Below the pieces are notes generated by a model, which was not told the DNA's origin, made no database searches, and saw nothing but the letters and a program-made list of their open reading frames with translations. Of a DNA stretch of 20,547 bases, positions 6,833 to 15,651 are shown piece by piece; the stretch's first letter is position 1, and each line of letters opens with the position of its first letter. The stretch is taken from IMG/VR virus record IMGVR_UViG_3300031740_000011, positions 1 to 20,547 of that record. One strand, written 5' to 3'. The stretch is from a virus. The position numbers were made by a program, and so were the translations under genes.

Positions 6833-7063
6833 ATGACTGATGACAAATATCCCGCGTGGCGGTTTCATCCCGATCAGCCTGCGCGCATCGTGCAGAACGA
6901 GGAGGAAGACAAGTCGCTCGGGAAGGGCTGGCTCGACTCACACCTGAAACTGCCGAAGCCAAAAGACGACGCGGAGACGCCCGCCGCGCCGACAGACCTC
7001 CCGGCGCCTGAGCCGACGTCTGAGCCGATGCCAGAGGCGTCGCCCCGTCCGCGACGGAAGTAG
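6833..7063 (+). CDS. Small conserved-type phage protein (WRFHP...GW motif)
   Basis: A 76-residue product from ATG 6833, chosen because GGAG (6823-6826) lies six bases upstream; that site would be inside the gene if GTG 6821 were used. The N-terminus (YPAWRFHPDQPARIVQNEEE, then LGKGWLDS) follows a pattern I recognise from many short phage and prophage proteins with a W-R-[YF]-x-P start and a G-W-x-[DE]-S element. The function of that group is unknown to me. The last 35 residues are Pro/Ala/Glu-rich and disordered. It lies between the decoration-like gene and the LamG-like gene. Confidence 0.65.
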   Translation: MTDDKYPAWRFHPDQPARIVQNEEEDKSLGKGWLDSHLKLPKPKDDAETPAAPTDLPAPEPTSEPMPEASPRPRRK

Positions 7064-7070
7064 GACGCCC

Positions 7071-8294
7071 ATGCTGCTATGGCTCGACGGACAAGGGCAC
7101 TACACCACCGCGGAGATCCCGGCGAAGTATCACGGGTGGAGTAGCGGCGGGATCGACCATCCAGGGGTGACGTATGGGGCCTGCACCTGGAGCGTGGTCC
7201 CCGGTGGGGGCCGCACGAGCATTGGGAACAGCCTGCGCCGCGCGGCCACAGGGTCCGGCTCGGTGAATTTGTATGGCTATGTGCAGCCCCAGACGACGAC
7301 GACGCGCCAGGGCCCGCGCACGCCCACGACCTCCGGGGTCATCGGCTTCGCGATCAAAATCAACGACCTCGCGACGATCAACCTCACCCAAGACGGGATC
7401 CAATGGTCGCCGGCGGGACTGGTCACCATCATCGGCGGATCCGGCGGGTACGACTGGAGCATGAAGCTCGTGCCCCATCCGGACGGGAGTCTGGCGATGT
7501 GGCGATCCACCAACATCGCGACGCCAGACATCTTCGCCCAAACGGCGCCGGGGGTGCTGGTCAACAACACCTGGGCGTATCTCGAGTTCCTGTGGGACGT
7601 GAGTCAGGCCCTCACGGGGCGTGCGGTCGTGCGGGTCAACGGCGCCACGCTGATTGATTTTACGGGCCGCACGTCGGGACTCATTGCCCCGGACGAATGG
7701 ACCGAAGTGCGCCTGTTGGGGATGCCCTCGGTCGACACGCCCCAGCCGCCGCCGACGTTGCCGCCCACCCCGCCGAATCCGTCCCTCACCATCGACATCT
7801 GCGACCTGTATCTCGCGGATCTCACCGCGCAGTTGCCGGACGATGTCCATGGCTTTCTGGGTGACGGCACCGTGGAGACGTTCCTGCCGCGCGGCGCGGG
7901 GGCCGCGTCGGAGTGGCTGTCGAATATCGGGGGCGCCTCGAACTGGCAAGCGGTCGATGACCCGGTGCCGGATGGGGACATCACCTACATCGGCGGGGCC
8001 GTCGATGCGACCGACACCTACGCCTTCGGCGGGATCGCCGGGACGCGGGCGATTGCGGGCCTGCAGGTCAGTGTCTTGGCGCGGGTCGAAAGCGTGGACT
8101 TCCCGGCCGTCATCGCGCCGATGATGCGGCTCGAGCCGAGTCTGACGAATTTTCCGATGCCCGCGGACCCGGTCACGACCGAGGCGTGGGATCGCTATGT
8201 CGTGCGGGCGGCGGAAGTGAGTCCAGCGACCAATGTGCGGTTCACCCGCGCGGAGCTCGCCAGCGCGCAATTCGGCGTGCGCCGCACCGGATAA
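7071..8294 (+). CDS. LamG/concanavalin-like phage structural protein
   Basis: A 407-residue, beta-rich protein without signal peptide or membrane helix. About residues 25-250 read like a jelly-roll lectin fold of the LamG kind: VIGFAIKIND, then NNTWAYLEFLWDV, and VVRVNGATLIDF, which is the strand-turn pattern of such domains. A Pro-rich linker (PQPPPTLPPTPPNP) follows. The C-terminal third carries GFLGDGTVETFLPRGAGAAS, a W, and then VDDPVPDGDITYIGG...DTYAF. This matches a motif I recognise from tail-associated phage proteins. The likely role is a virion surface or tail protein, perhaps binding glycans. It precedes the Ig-like gene, and both sit where P22 has no counterpart, so it is accessory to the core module. 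Confidence 0.7.
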   Translation: MLLWLDGQGHYTTAEIPAKYHGWSSGGIDHPGVTYGACTWSVVPGGGRTSIGNSLRRAATGSGSVNLYGYVQPQTTTTRQGPRTPTTSGVIGFAIKINDLATINLTQDGIQWSPAGLVTIIGGSGGYDWSMKLVPHPDGSLAMWRSTNIATPDIFAQTAPGVLVNNTWAYLEFLWDVSQALTGRAVVRVNGATLIDFTGRTSGLIAPDEWTEVRLLGMPSVDTPQPPPTLPPTPPNPSLTIDICDLYLADLTAQLPDDVHGFLGDGTVETFLPRGAGAASEWLSNIGGASNWQAVDDPVPDGDITYIGGAVDATDTYAFGGIAGTRAIAGLQVSVLARVESVDFPAVIAPMMRLEPSLTNFPMPADPVTTEAWDRYVVRAAEVSPATNVRFTRAELASAQFGVRRTG

Positions 8295-8300
8295 CCACGC

Positions 8301-8921
8301 GTGGCTCCTCGCACCACGCAAGTCGCGGTTGAGGTCTTTCGGGTCATCGGCCTGCGCGCGACGCAGGTCGCGCTCGAAGTCCTGCGCCGAGGCGATCCGC
8401 TCTTCATCCTGCCGACGACGCTGCCCGACGCGTTCAAAGGGCACCCCTACAGTCAGCAGCTGACGACGAATCGGGGGACCTGCGTGTTCAGTGTCGTGGG
8501 GGGCTTCTTGCCGCCCACGTTCTCGCTCTCGTCGACCGGGTTACTGCTGGGCAACCCGCCACCGGGGCGGCTCTTTCTCGAGCCCGCGGTGCTGTCGCTG
8601 GCGCTCGCGGATCAGCCGTACACCGAGCAGATCCGCGTCGTCGAGGAGGGAGTGGAGGCGTACTCGTTTGTGGTCAAAGCCGTGGATCCCTTGGCGGACG
8701 AGGCGGCCGTGCAGGACTACGTCCTCAACGTGCGGTCGTCCATTGGTCCCTGGGTGTTCACCGGGGGATGCCTGCCCGCCTGTCTCGCGTTGGGGCCGGA
8801 CGGGAGCATCGGCGGTGTGCCGATGACCGTCGGGGACTACCCCCTCAACGTGCGCGCCACCGACGCCGTGGGCACCGTCGTGGCCCATCAATACACCCTG
8901 ATCGTGAGGTCCCCATCATGA
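8301..8921 (+). CDS. Ig-like (He_PIG-type) domain protein
   Basis: A 206-residue protein from GTG 8301, with no clear ribosome-binding site. The first 30 residues repeat a TQVAVEVFR / TQVALEVLR unit, a pattern seen in phage structural proteins. Residues 35-75 (TLPDAFKGHPYSQQL ... SLSSTGLLLGNPP) and 135-205 (CLALGPDGSIGGVPMTVGDYPLNVRATDAVG) look like putative-Ig domains: a G-x-P-Y-S start, then L-P-x-L or D-G-x-I-x-G-x-P, then a V-x-A-T-D strand. Such domains decorate phage virions and can bind cell-surface carbohydrate weakly. The stop overlaps the adaptor ATG by four bases (ATGA at 8918-8921). Confidence 0.65.
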   Translation: MAPRTTQVAVEVFRVIGLRATQVALEVLRRGDPLFILPTTLPDAFKGHPYSQQLTTNRGTCVFSVVGGFLPPTFSLSSTGLLLGNPPPGRLFLEPAVLSLALADQPYTEQIRVVEEGVEAYSFVVKAVDPLADEAAVQDYVLNVRSSIGPWVFTGGCLPACLALGPDGSIGGVPMTVGDYPLNVRATDAVGTVVAHQYTLIVRSPS

Positions 8922-10366
8922 GTTGCGGATGTGGGTGCAACGGCACACCGACGCAGGGGTGCGGCTGTGGCTGCCATCACGGGCCCGCGCCGTCGCGGTT
9001 CGCCCTCGTCGGTACGCTCACGGCGGCGCCGGGGAAGGACGGCGGCCGCACTCCGCCGCTCGATACGACCGGCGCGGACTTGATCGTGGTGCACGTCGCG
9101 ATGGACGCGCGCCAACCGCCGCCCGTGCTGAGCGATTCCGAGATGAATACCTGGATCCCGCTCGCCGCGCTCGACGGGACGATCACGGGGCATCGCACCT
9201 GGTACGCGAAGCACGCCATGGTGAGTGCCGTCCATACGTTTGACGTGATCGGCACGCAGAGTACGCCCGGCGTGATCGTGCACGCGTTTCGTGGCAGTGA
9301 TGGGAAGGCGCCGCTCCAGCTCGTCACCGGATCCTCGACGGCCATGGGCACGAGTCTCGCGTCCAACCCGGTCACCCCCGCCCTGAATGGCGCGCTCGTC
9401 CTGGCGTGGTTCAGTGCGTTTCATCCCGGCGGCGGCAGCGTGTCGGGCGGCCTGATCACGACGGTGCGCCCGGTGATTGAAACCGTCGCGGTGGCCGCGG
9501 CGACGGGGTATGTGATTCAAACCGACGCGGCGCCCATCGCCCCGGTGTGGGAATGGCCGGTTCCGCAACAGGCGCAGGCGGGCATCGCGGTCTTCAATCC
9601 GGCGGTGAAGAGCGTTCCGGTCCGTCCGCCGCATACGCTGACGGCGCGCGACATCATCACCGCGTCGCTGCGCAGCATCCGCGTCCTCGGGGTCGGCGAT
9701 CCGTTGGAGGCGGAGGACGCCAACGACGCCCTCAATCGCTTGAACGATTGGCTGGACAGCCTCGCGCTTGAGCGACTGACGATGTACTTCGTCACGCGCA
9801 CGTGCAAGCGACTCGGCTCCGGCATTTGTAGCTACACGATCGGCCTCGGCGGCGACATCAACATCCCGCGGCCCACGCACATTGAAGCGGCGAACCTCAT
9901 CCAGGACGTGCACGGCGTCGTGCCGTTCGAGAAGCCGATCGATGTCTGGACCGATCAGCGGTGGCAAGGGTGTCGGCAGAAGTCGCTGACGAGCACCTAT
10001 CCCACGGCGGTCTACTACGACCACAACTGGCAGGAAGGTCTCGGGCGGGTGTACGTCTGGCCGGTGCCGACCGATTGCGGGCTCACCGAGCTCGTGCTCT
10101 ACACGCCCGTGGCACTCCTCGAGTTCCCCACGCTCGACACGGCCTATTCGTTCCCGCCAGGGTATCGCCGGTTTATTCGCACCAATTTCACGGCGGAGAT
10201 CGCGTCGGAGTACGGCAAACAGCTCACCGCCGACCAACAGATGGCCGCGCGGCAAGCGAAAGCGCAAATCAAGCGCGGCAATGTGCGGCCGGCGGAATTG
10301 CGCGTCGATGCGGCGCTCGTGCGCGGGTACGACTACTTCGACTGGCGCACCGGCGAACCGCGCTAA
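8918..10366 (+). CDS. P22 gp4-like head-completion/tail adaptor with fused N-terminal domains
   Basis: A 482-residue protein from ATG 8918, which overlaps the preceding stop by four bases. The longer frame from 8768 lies inside the previous gene and is rejected. About residues 242-482 match the P22 tail accessory factor gp4 pattern: TARDIITASLRSIRVLGVGD, then a D-A-N-D-A-L-N-R-L-N-D-W helix, and a QQMAARQAKAQIKRGN helix near the end. gp4 plugs the portal base and joins it to the gp10 hub. Residues 1-22 are Cys/Gly/His-rich (Cys 3, 5, 7, 15, 17, 19; His 20, 21). Residues about 26-230 are a beta-sandwich-like region (ADLIVVHVAM ... TWIPLAAL ... TPGVIVHAFRGSDGKAPL). P22 gp4 is only 166 residues, so these N-terminal parts are additions. 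Confidence 0.8.
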   Translation: MSCGCGCNGTPTQGCGCGCHHGPAPSRFALVGTLTAAPGKDGGRTPPLDTTGADLIVVHVAMDARQPPPVLSDSEMNTWIPLAALDGTITGHRTWYAKHAMVSAVHTFDVIGTQSTPGVIVHAFRGSDGKAPLQLVTGSSTAMGTSLASNPVTPALNGALVLAWFSAFHPGGGSVSGGLITTVRPVIETVAVAAATGYVIQTDAAPIAPVWEWPVPQQAQAGIAVFNPAVKSVPVRPPHTLTARDIITASLRSIRVLGVGDPLEAEDANDALNRLNDWLDSLALERLTMYFVTRTCKRLGSGICSYTIGLGGDINIPRPTHIEAANLIQDVHGVVPFEKPIDVWTDQRWQGCRQKSLTSTYPTAVYYDHNWQEGLGRVYVWPVPTDCGLTELVLYTPVALLEFPTLDTAYSFPPGYRRFIRTNFTAEIASEYGKQLTADQQMAARQAKAQIKRGNVRPAELRVDAALVRGYDYFDWRTGEPR

Positions 10367-10379
10367 CAAGGAGAGACAC

Positions 10380-10565
10380 ATGGGATTGATCAGCCTCATC
10401 CTGTTCTTGGTCATTATCGGCCTCGCGCTCTACCTCATCGAGACGTACATCCCGATGGCGGCGCCGATCAAACTGATCATTCGGATCGTCGTGGTGATCG
10501 TCATCGTGTTGATGCTGCTGCGCGTCTTCGGGATCGCGGACATCCCCGTGCCGCGCGCCGGGTAA
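10380..10565 (+). CDS. Small two-helix membrane protein
   Basis: A 61-residue protein from ATG 10380, preceded by AAGGAGAG. Two hydrophobic helices (about residues 3-20 and 32-50) are joined by a short loop with ETYIPMAAPIK, giving a hairpin in the inner membrane with a short polar C-terminus. The pattern L..YLI.TYIPM....K.II..VVVI resembles small membrane proteins common in phage and bacterial genomes. Size and topology would fit a holin, but there is no endolysin beside it, so this is only a possibility. It is inserted between the two tail-machine genes. Confidence 0.7.
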   Translation: MGLISLILFLVIIGLALYLIETYIPMAAPIKLIIRIVVVIVIVLMLLRVFGIADIPVPRAG

Positions 10566-10572
10566 TACACCG

Positions 10573-12726
10573 ATGAGTGCGCGTGTCCCCTTTCCGGGGT
10601 TCGTCGGGAGTGCGTTTCACGCACAGTCGAAGCGGTTCGACATCCAGGACCTGTGGAACTGGTTTGTGGAACGGGCGGGGTCCCCCTATGCCAAAAGCGG
10701 GCAGGCGCTCCTCCCGTGTCCGGGCTTCACGCCGTTCGCGACGCTTCCAGACAGCGAGGTGCGCGGGCTCTTCGCGCAGAACGAGAAGGCTTGGGCCGTC
10801 GGCGACAGCACGCTCTATGAGCTGACCGCGGATGGGGGCGTGGTGCCGCGTTCGATGACGGTGATTCCGTCCCCCGCCGCGCCGACGATCACGGTGAGCC
10901 CGCTGAGCCTGCCGCTCGATACGCCGCTCGAGCCGGTGGTGACGCATGGTGGGTCGCTGGGGTCCACGACCTACGGCTACAAGATCACCGCGACCAACAT
11001 CCATGGCGAGACGACGGGCTCGGTGGAAGGCGTGAGCAAGTTCGGGTTCTCGGTCTTGTCGGGGGTGAATTGGAACATCGTGAGCTGGTCCGCCGTGCCC
11101 GGAGCGGAGGGCTACAAGGTCTATCGCACCAAAGGCGGCGGCACGCCGCCGCAGATGATTGCGACGCTCGCCTCGACGACGCTCGTCTTGAACGACATCG
11201 GGCAGCCGGGCGATTACGGGCCACCGCCCTCGACGAACACGACCGGCTCGAGTCCCGGCATCACCACCTACGGCTATCGGGTCACGGCGGTCTTGGGACT
11301 CGGCGAAACGGCCGCGAGTCCGGAAGGCCTCACGCTGATCGGGAAATCGCCGCTCACCTCGATCGACTACACCATCGTGACGTGGACGAAGGTCACCAAC
11401 GCCAAGGGGTACAAGGTCTATCGCACCACGGGCGGGCCGTCGGTCCCGCGGCTGATTGCGGAGCTCTCGGGGGGTGACACGCTCTCGGTGCGCGATACCG
11501 GCCAAGAGGGCGAGTCGGTCAACCCCCCGACCACCAACACGACGGGCACGAGCGCCATTCTGAACGATGGGACCCCCGTGCAGTTCTCGTCGAGTGGCGA
11601 CGCGGGGGAACAGCTGCTGTTTGTGAGCGGCGACGTGGCGTACTGCTACGACTTCGAGGGTGGCGTGCTCGCGCCCGTGGTGCAAGGCGCGGCCTTCAGC
11701 GGCTTCATCGACAGTTACTTCGTGGTGCTCGACGCCTCGACGTCGACGTTGAAAGTCTCGGAGTCCTTCGACGGCTTCCAATGGGATCCGACACAGGTCT
11801 ACCAGCGCTCGCGCGCCGGGGACAAGTGGCTCTCGATGGCGGTGACGTCCAACAACATCTGGCTCATTGGGACGCAGACCGGCGAAGTGTGGGTCGGCAC
11901 GGGCGACGCGAACAGCCGCTTTGCGGCCTATACGCCCGTCTTTCTCGAGGCGGGCGTCATTGCGGCGCGGACGATGATTCGTGTCTCCGGCGACACGATG
12001 ATGTGGGTCGCGCAAGACAAAGACGGCGCGGGCTACGTCGTGCAAACGGAAGGGTATGCGCCGAACAAGGTCAGCACGATTGCGGTCGATCACGCCATCC
12101 AGTCCCTCTCAACGATCAATGACGGCGCGGCCTTCAGCTACCAGCAGGAAGGCCACACCTTCTACGTCGTGAGTTTCCCGGCGGCACACGTCACGTGGGT
12201 CTATGACCTCTCGACGCACGAATGGCATCGGCGGGGGTATTGGGATCCGTCGGTGCCGGGCTATACGGTGTACCGCCCGCAGTGTCATGCGTTTGCGTTT
12301 GGCGGGATCAATGGCCTCGGCTTGAATCTCGTCGGCGATCGATCGAGCGGACGCATCGCCGCGTTGGCGCCGCGCGTCGGCACCGACATCGACGGGTCGG
12401 TCATTCGCCGGATGCGTCAGGCGCCCCACCTCACCGATCGCGATCAAGAGCAGACCTACGACCGGCTGCAGATGGATATGGACGTGGGGGAGGGGCTCGC
12501 CGTCGGACAGGGGAGTGACCCGACGATGATGCTGGTCTACTCCAACAACGGCGGCAATACCTGGGGCCACGAGCTGTGGCGCAGTGCTGGTAAGCAGGGC
12601 GACTATCGCATTCAGGTGGCGTGGTCGCGTCTGGGCACGGCGAAAAATCGCGTCTTTCGGTTGGTCGTGACCGATCCCGTGCCGTGGCGGGTTGTCGGCG
12701 CCTGGCTGGAAACGGAAGGGTCGTAA
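10573..12726 (+). CDS. P22 gp10-like tail hub/packaged-DNA stabilisation protein with two FnIII-like inserts
   Basis: A 717-residue protein, against 472 in P22 gp10. The N-terminus (PFPGFVGSAFHAQSKRF, then LWNWFVERAGSPYAKSGQAL and the LLPCPGF segment) and the C-terminal 390 residues (beta-propeller-like strands; KVSESFDGFQWDP ... AVTSNNIWLIGTQTGEVWVG ... THEWHRRGYWD) follow the P22 DNA-stabilisation family, which forms the hub under the gp4 ring and holds packaged DNA in. About residues 127-325 are two tandem 99-residue repeats, each with TTYGY[KR][VI]TA, a G-Y-K-V-Y-R-T strand and an N-T-T-G end, typical of fibronectin type III-like modules. The 297-nt spacing is exact. The start ATG 10573 has little Shine-Dalgarno support. 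Confidence 0.85.
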   Translation: MSARVPFPGFVGSAFHAQSKRFDIQDLWNWFVERAGSPYAKSGQALLPCPGFTPFATLPDSEVRGLFAQNEKAWAVGDSTLYELTADGGVVPRSMTVIPSPAAPTITVSPLSLPLDTPLEPVVTHGGSLGSTTYGYKITATNIHGETTGSVEGVSKFGFSVLSGVNWNIVSWSAVPGAEGYKVYRTKGGGTPPQMIATLASTTLVLNDIGQPGDYGPPPSTNTTGSSPGITTYGYRVTAVLGLGETAASPEGLTLIGKSPLTSIDYTIVTWTKVTNAKGYKVYRTTGGPSVPRLIAELSGGDTLSVRDTGQEGESVNPPTTNTTGTSAILNDGTPVQFSSSGDAGEQLLFVSGDVAYCYDFEGGVLAPVVQGAAFSGFIDSYFVVLDASTSTLKVSESFDGFQWDPTQVYQRSRAGDKWLSMAVTSNNIWLIGTQTGEVWVGTGDANSRFAAYTPVFLEAGVIAARTMIRVSGDTMMWVAQDKDGAGYVVQTEGYAPNKVSTIAVDHAIQSLSTINDGAAFSYQQEGHTFYVVSFPAAHVTWVYDLSTHEWHRRGYWDPSVPGYTVYRPQCHAFAFGGINGLGLNLVGDRSSGRIAALAPRVGTDIDGSVIRRMRQAPHLTDRDQEQTYDRLQMDMDVGEGLAVGQGSDPTMMLVYSNNGGNTWGHELWRSAGKQGDYRIQVAWSRLGTAKNRVFRLVVTDPVPWRVVGAWLETEGS
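10951..11551 (+). repeat. Two 297-nt tandem FnIII-like repeats
   Basis: In-frame duplication inside the gp10-like gene. ACCTACGGCTA recurs at 10969 and 11266, and TACAAGGTCTATCGCACCA at 11113 and 11410, both offset by 297 nt (99 codons). Other parts have diverged, so the duplication is not very recent. Boundaries are approximate. Confidence 0.8.
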
Positions 12727-12729
12727 GCG

Positions 12730-15651
12730 ATGGGGGCGCGGCAGCCAGCCCCGAAGAACAACATTGCGGAGCCGAAGACCGGGACCGTCACCCCGGAGTG
12801 GCTCTTTTGGCTGCAGAATCTCTCCGACACCGCCGCGTCCGGCGGCGGCGGGCCCACGCCACCACCCATCCCCCCTGAACCGGGTCCGATCGGCCCAGCC
12901 GGACCGCCCGGCCCGATGGGTCCTGGCGGCCCACCAGGCCCGCAAGGCACCGGCCTCACGATCAAAGGGTCCGTCCCGAGTGCAGGTGATTTGCCGCTCA
13001 CCGGCAACGCGGACGGAGATGCCTGGATTACCGCCGACACCGGCCATCTCTGGATCTGGGACGAGACCACGGGGACCTGGGTGGACGGGGGGCAGATTCA
13101 AGGCCCCATCGGCCCTCCGGGCGAGACCGGTCCCATGGGGCCGGCTGGGCCGCAAGGTCCCGCAGGGCCAGAAGGGGACGCCGGCGTGACCGGCGCGACC
13201 GGACCAGCCGGGCCAGAGGGACCGACCGGAGCCACCGGATCTACCGGTGCGACGGGCGCAACGGGTCCGCAGGGCCCGCAAGGTCCGGCTGGACCGACCG
13301 GATCGAGTGGTGTCGCCGGGCCGCAAGGGCCCAAGGGGGATACGGGCGCCGCGGGACTCCCTGGCGCGACGGGCGCGCCCGGCCCGACCGGTCCTGCGGG
13401 GCCGACCGGCGCGCAGGGCGCGCAGGGGGCGAAGGGCGACACCGGGGACACGGGCGCGCCAGGGCCGCAAGGTCCGGCGGGGCCGACAGGCCCGCCGGGT
13501 GTGGGCGAGCCCGGTCCGGAAGGGCCTCCGGGACCCACAGGCAATACCGGTGCGACCGGACTGCAGGGGCCGACCGGCGCCACGGGACCGACCGGACCGC
13601 AGGGCAGTCAGGGTCTGACCGGGCCCACCGGGCCGACGGGGCTCACGGGGGCGCAAGGGTCTACAGGGGCGCAGGGGCTGACCGGTCCGCAGGGACCGCA
13701 GGGCGTGAAGGGCGATCCGGGCGATCTGTCGATGCCGCCCGGTGCGGACAACGGCGAGATCCTCGTCGTCGAGAACGGCGACGTGGTCGCCAAGCCCCTC
13801 TCAGATCTGGGCTACTGGTGTCCGCTCAGTAACGGCGATCCGATCTCGCCGGAGCTGGTGTTCGACTCCAACGGCCACGTCATCATGGGCTTTCACCAGC
13901 CCAGTGGCTCGACGGGCGGTGGGGCCGGCAGCGGCATCCCGACGCCGCCGACGCTCCATCATCAGACGCACGAGCTCGGCGGGACCGATCCGATCAAGCT
14001 CGACGACCTCAATCCGCCGGATGACAACACCGATCTCAACGCCACGACGGCGCGGCACGGGTTGCTGCCGAAGCTGTCCGGTGCGCCGACGACGTTCCTG
14101 CGTGGAGATGGCGTGTGGGTCGCGGGCCCGATCGGGCCCGCGGGCCCAGGCGGATCGACGGGCGCGCAAGGGCCGCAAGGCGTGCAAGGCCCCACCGGGG
14201 CCACCGGCCCGTCCGGACCCCAAGGGCCGGAAGGCCCGGCCGGGACCGGCTTGGAAATCCAGGGCACCGTGCCGGGTGTCGGCGATTTGCCGCCCGTGGG
14301 ACAACCCGGCGATGCGTGGGTCGTCGAGTCCGACGGGCATATCTGGGTGTGGGACGTCGCCTCCGGCTCGTGGGTGGACGCGGGTCCGCTGCAAGGCCCG
14401 CCCGGCCCGCCAGGCGCGGATGCCGCCATCGTCGCGGATGCAACCTACTGGACCTCGAGCGCCCACCCGCAGCTCACCGCCGAACGGAACTTTGGCGCGC
14501 TCGCGAACGGCTACGTGAAGAGCACGGTCACCGCCGGGGTCTCCGCGCCGACCACCGTCCCGATCATTCCGCTCACCGATGGCGGCACCGGGGCGGGCGA
14601 TGCGGCGAACGCCCGCACGAATCTCGGCTTGGGCTCGATGGCGGTGCAGAACGCCACTGCGGTGGCGATTACGGGCGGCACGCTCGCCGGCAATGGCGCG
14701 GGCCTCACGAACCTCAACGCCTCGGCCCTCGCCACCGGCACGGTGGCGGATGCGCGTCTCTCGTCGAACGTGGCGCTGAAGAACATCAACAACAACTTCT
14801 CCGCGCCGCAGACGTTCGTCTCGAATCTGCGGATCAAAGACGCCTATTCGCTGATGTGGTTCGAGGACACGGCCGCCCCGGTCGACCAGCGGGTCTGGGC
14901 GATTCTGAATTACCACGACGGCAGTCTCTGGTTTGAGTCCTACAGCGACGCGGGGACACGCCTCGCGGCGATGACGTTGACGCGCGCGGGCGATTTTTAC
15001 GCGACCAGTTTCCACGGCACGCACTACGGCGACGGGTCGAACCTGACCGGCATCATCCCGCCGGGCACGATTGTGCTGCGGACCAGCGCCTGCCCGCCCG
15101 GCTGGACGCGCGTGATCTGGGATGGCCTCTTCCTGCGGGTGGGCCCCGCGCCGGGCGCGCAAGGGGGTGCGGCGACGCACAGCCACGGCGCCGGGACGTT
15201 GGACACGCCCGCGCACACGCACGGTGCGGGCTCGTTGAACACGCCATCACACAACCACGGCGGCGCGACCGGGTCGGTGGCGGTGAGCATCAGCGGCACG
15301 ACGGGCGCGGGCGGTTCGCATGCGCACAATTTCAGCGATACGTTCAGCGGCACGACCGGCGGCGAGTCGTCTGGTGGGATGAACGTCGATGGCGGCAACA
15401 GCGGCAACATGACGCGCAGTCCGCACACGCACAGCTTCTCGGGATCGGTCGACGGCACGACCGACACGGTGGCGAATCACACACACGCCTTTAGCGGGAG
15501 CGGCAGTGGCACGGGGTCCATCCCCTCGCAGGGCAGCATGGGCCTCAACGGATCAACGGCCTCCGGTGGCGGCGGCGCCGTCACCGGTACCTCGGCGGCC
15601 GCGTCCAGCTTGCCCCCCTATATCGACGTGTTCCTCTGCATGAAGGACTAG
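12730..15651 (+). CDS. Collagen-like tail fibre with phage collar/HxH tip
   Basis: A 973-residue fibre from ATG 12730 (GGAAGGG upstream). Order: N-terminal segment ending in a short Gly-X-Y tract (about 52-72); module A (about 74-122: GDAWI, then [17 protein letters not shown]); a long collagen-like tract of 69 Gly-X-Y triplets (125-333) broken once by a two-residue GV; an interdomain region with [13 protein letters not shown]; a third Gly-X-Y tract (about 467-504); module B (about 505-557), a second copy of module A; a [18 protein letters not shown] repeat-type fibre segment; and a tip starting [17 protein letters not shown]. The tip has six HxH motifs (about 817-920) and ends [13 protein letters not shown], as in tail-collar and microcystin-dependent-like proteins. 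It should form a trimeric fibre with a metal-binding tip for receptor contact. Confidence 0.88.
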   Translation: MGARQPAPKNNIAEPKTGTVTPEWLFWLQNLSDTAASGGGGPTPPPIPPEPGPIGPAGPPGPMGPGGPPGPQGTGLTIKGSVPSAGDLPLTGNADGDAWITADTGHLWIWDETTGTWVDGGQIQGPIGPPGETGPMGPAGPQGPAGPEGDAGVTGATGPAGPEGPTGATGSTGATGATGPQGPQGPAGPTGSSGVAGPQGPKGDTGAAGLPGATGAPGPTGPAGPTGAQGAQGAKGDTGDTGAPGPQGPAGPTGPPGVGEPGPEGPPGPTGNTGATGLQGPTGATGPTGPQGSQGLTGPTGPTGLTGAQGSTGAQGLTGPQGPQGVKGDPGDLSMPPGADNGEILVVENGDVVAKPLSDLGYWCPLSNGDPISPELVFDSNGHVIMGFHQPSGSTGGGAGSGIPTPPTLHHQTHELGGTDPIKLDDLNPPDDNTDLNATTARHGLLPKLSGAPTTFLRGDGVWVAGPIGPAGPGGSTGAQGPQGVQGPTGATGPSGPQGPEGPAGTGLEIQGTVPGVGDLPPVGQPGDAWVVESDGHIWVWDVASGSWVDAGPLQGPPGPPGADAAIVADATYWTSSAHPQLTAERNFGALANGYVKSTVTAGVSAPTTVPIIPLTDGGTGAGDAANARTNLGLGSMAVQNATAVAITGGTLAGNGAGLTNLNASALATGTVADARLSSNVALKNINNNFSAPQTFVSNLRIKDAYSLMWFEDTAAPVDQRVWAILNYHDGSLWFESYSDAGTRLAAMTLTRAGDFYATSFHGTHYGDGSNLTGIIPPGTIVLRTSACPPGWTRVIWDGLFLRVGPAPGAQGGAATHSHGAGTLDTPAHTHGAGSLNTPSHNHGGATGSVAVSISGTTGAGGSHAHNFSDTFSGTTGGESSGGMNVDGGNSGNMTRSPHTHSFSGSVDGTTDTVANHTHAFSGSGSGTGSIPSQGSMGLNGSTASGGGGAVTGTSAAASSLPPYIDVFLCMKD
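13102..13728 (+). repeat. Collagen-like Gly-X-Y coding repeat
   Basis: Sixty-nine Gly-X-Y triplets (44, a GV interruption, then 25), with Pro common at X and Thr, Gln, Ala and Pro at Y. Proline occupies Y in eight triplets. The 9-nt periodicity creates many short repeated words and a long Pro-rich open frame on the other strand, which is not a gene. Confidence 0.95.
15178..15490 (+). other. HxH-rich fibre tip (six HxH motifs)
   Basis: Within the fibre C-terminus, HSH, HTH, HNH, HAH, HTH and HTH recur between Gly/Ser/Thr-rich spacers, alternating with A-G-[TS]-L and F-S-G units. Analogous HxH motifs in the T4 gp37 tip bind iron along the trimer axis. The arrangement here suggests a stacked metal-binding needle, by analogy. 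Confidence 0.65.

Noticed and set aside
8768-8917. 50-codon upstream extension of the adaptor gene
   Set aside because: It lies wholly inside the Ig-like gene in another frame, and ATG 8918 gives a natural 4-nt coupled start.
7077-12093. Long minus-strand frames (7077-8444, 8888-10414, 10501-12093)
   Set aside because: Arg/His/Gly-rich shadows of well-supported + strand structural genes, with no motifs and no independent ribosome-binding sites noticed.
13098-13583. Pro-rich minus-strand frame opposite the collagen-like tract
   Set aside because: Reverse complement of Gly-X-Y coding repeats gives G-P-x-x-P patterns automatically; not a gene.
13102-13728. Repeat array that might be mistaken for CRISPR or satellite DNA
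   Set aside because: The periodicity is 9 nt and in frame, encoding collagen-like triplets; there are no spacers or conserved direct repeats of CRISPR length.
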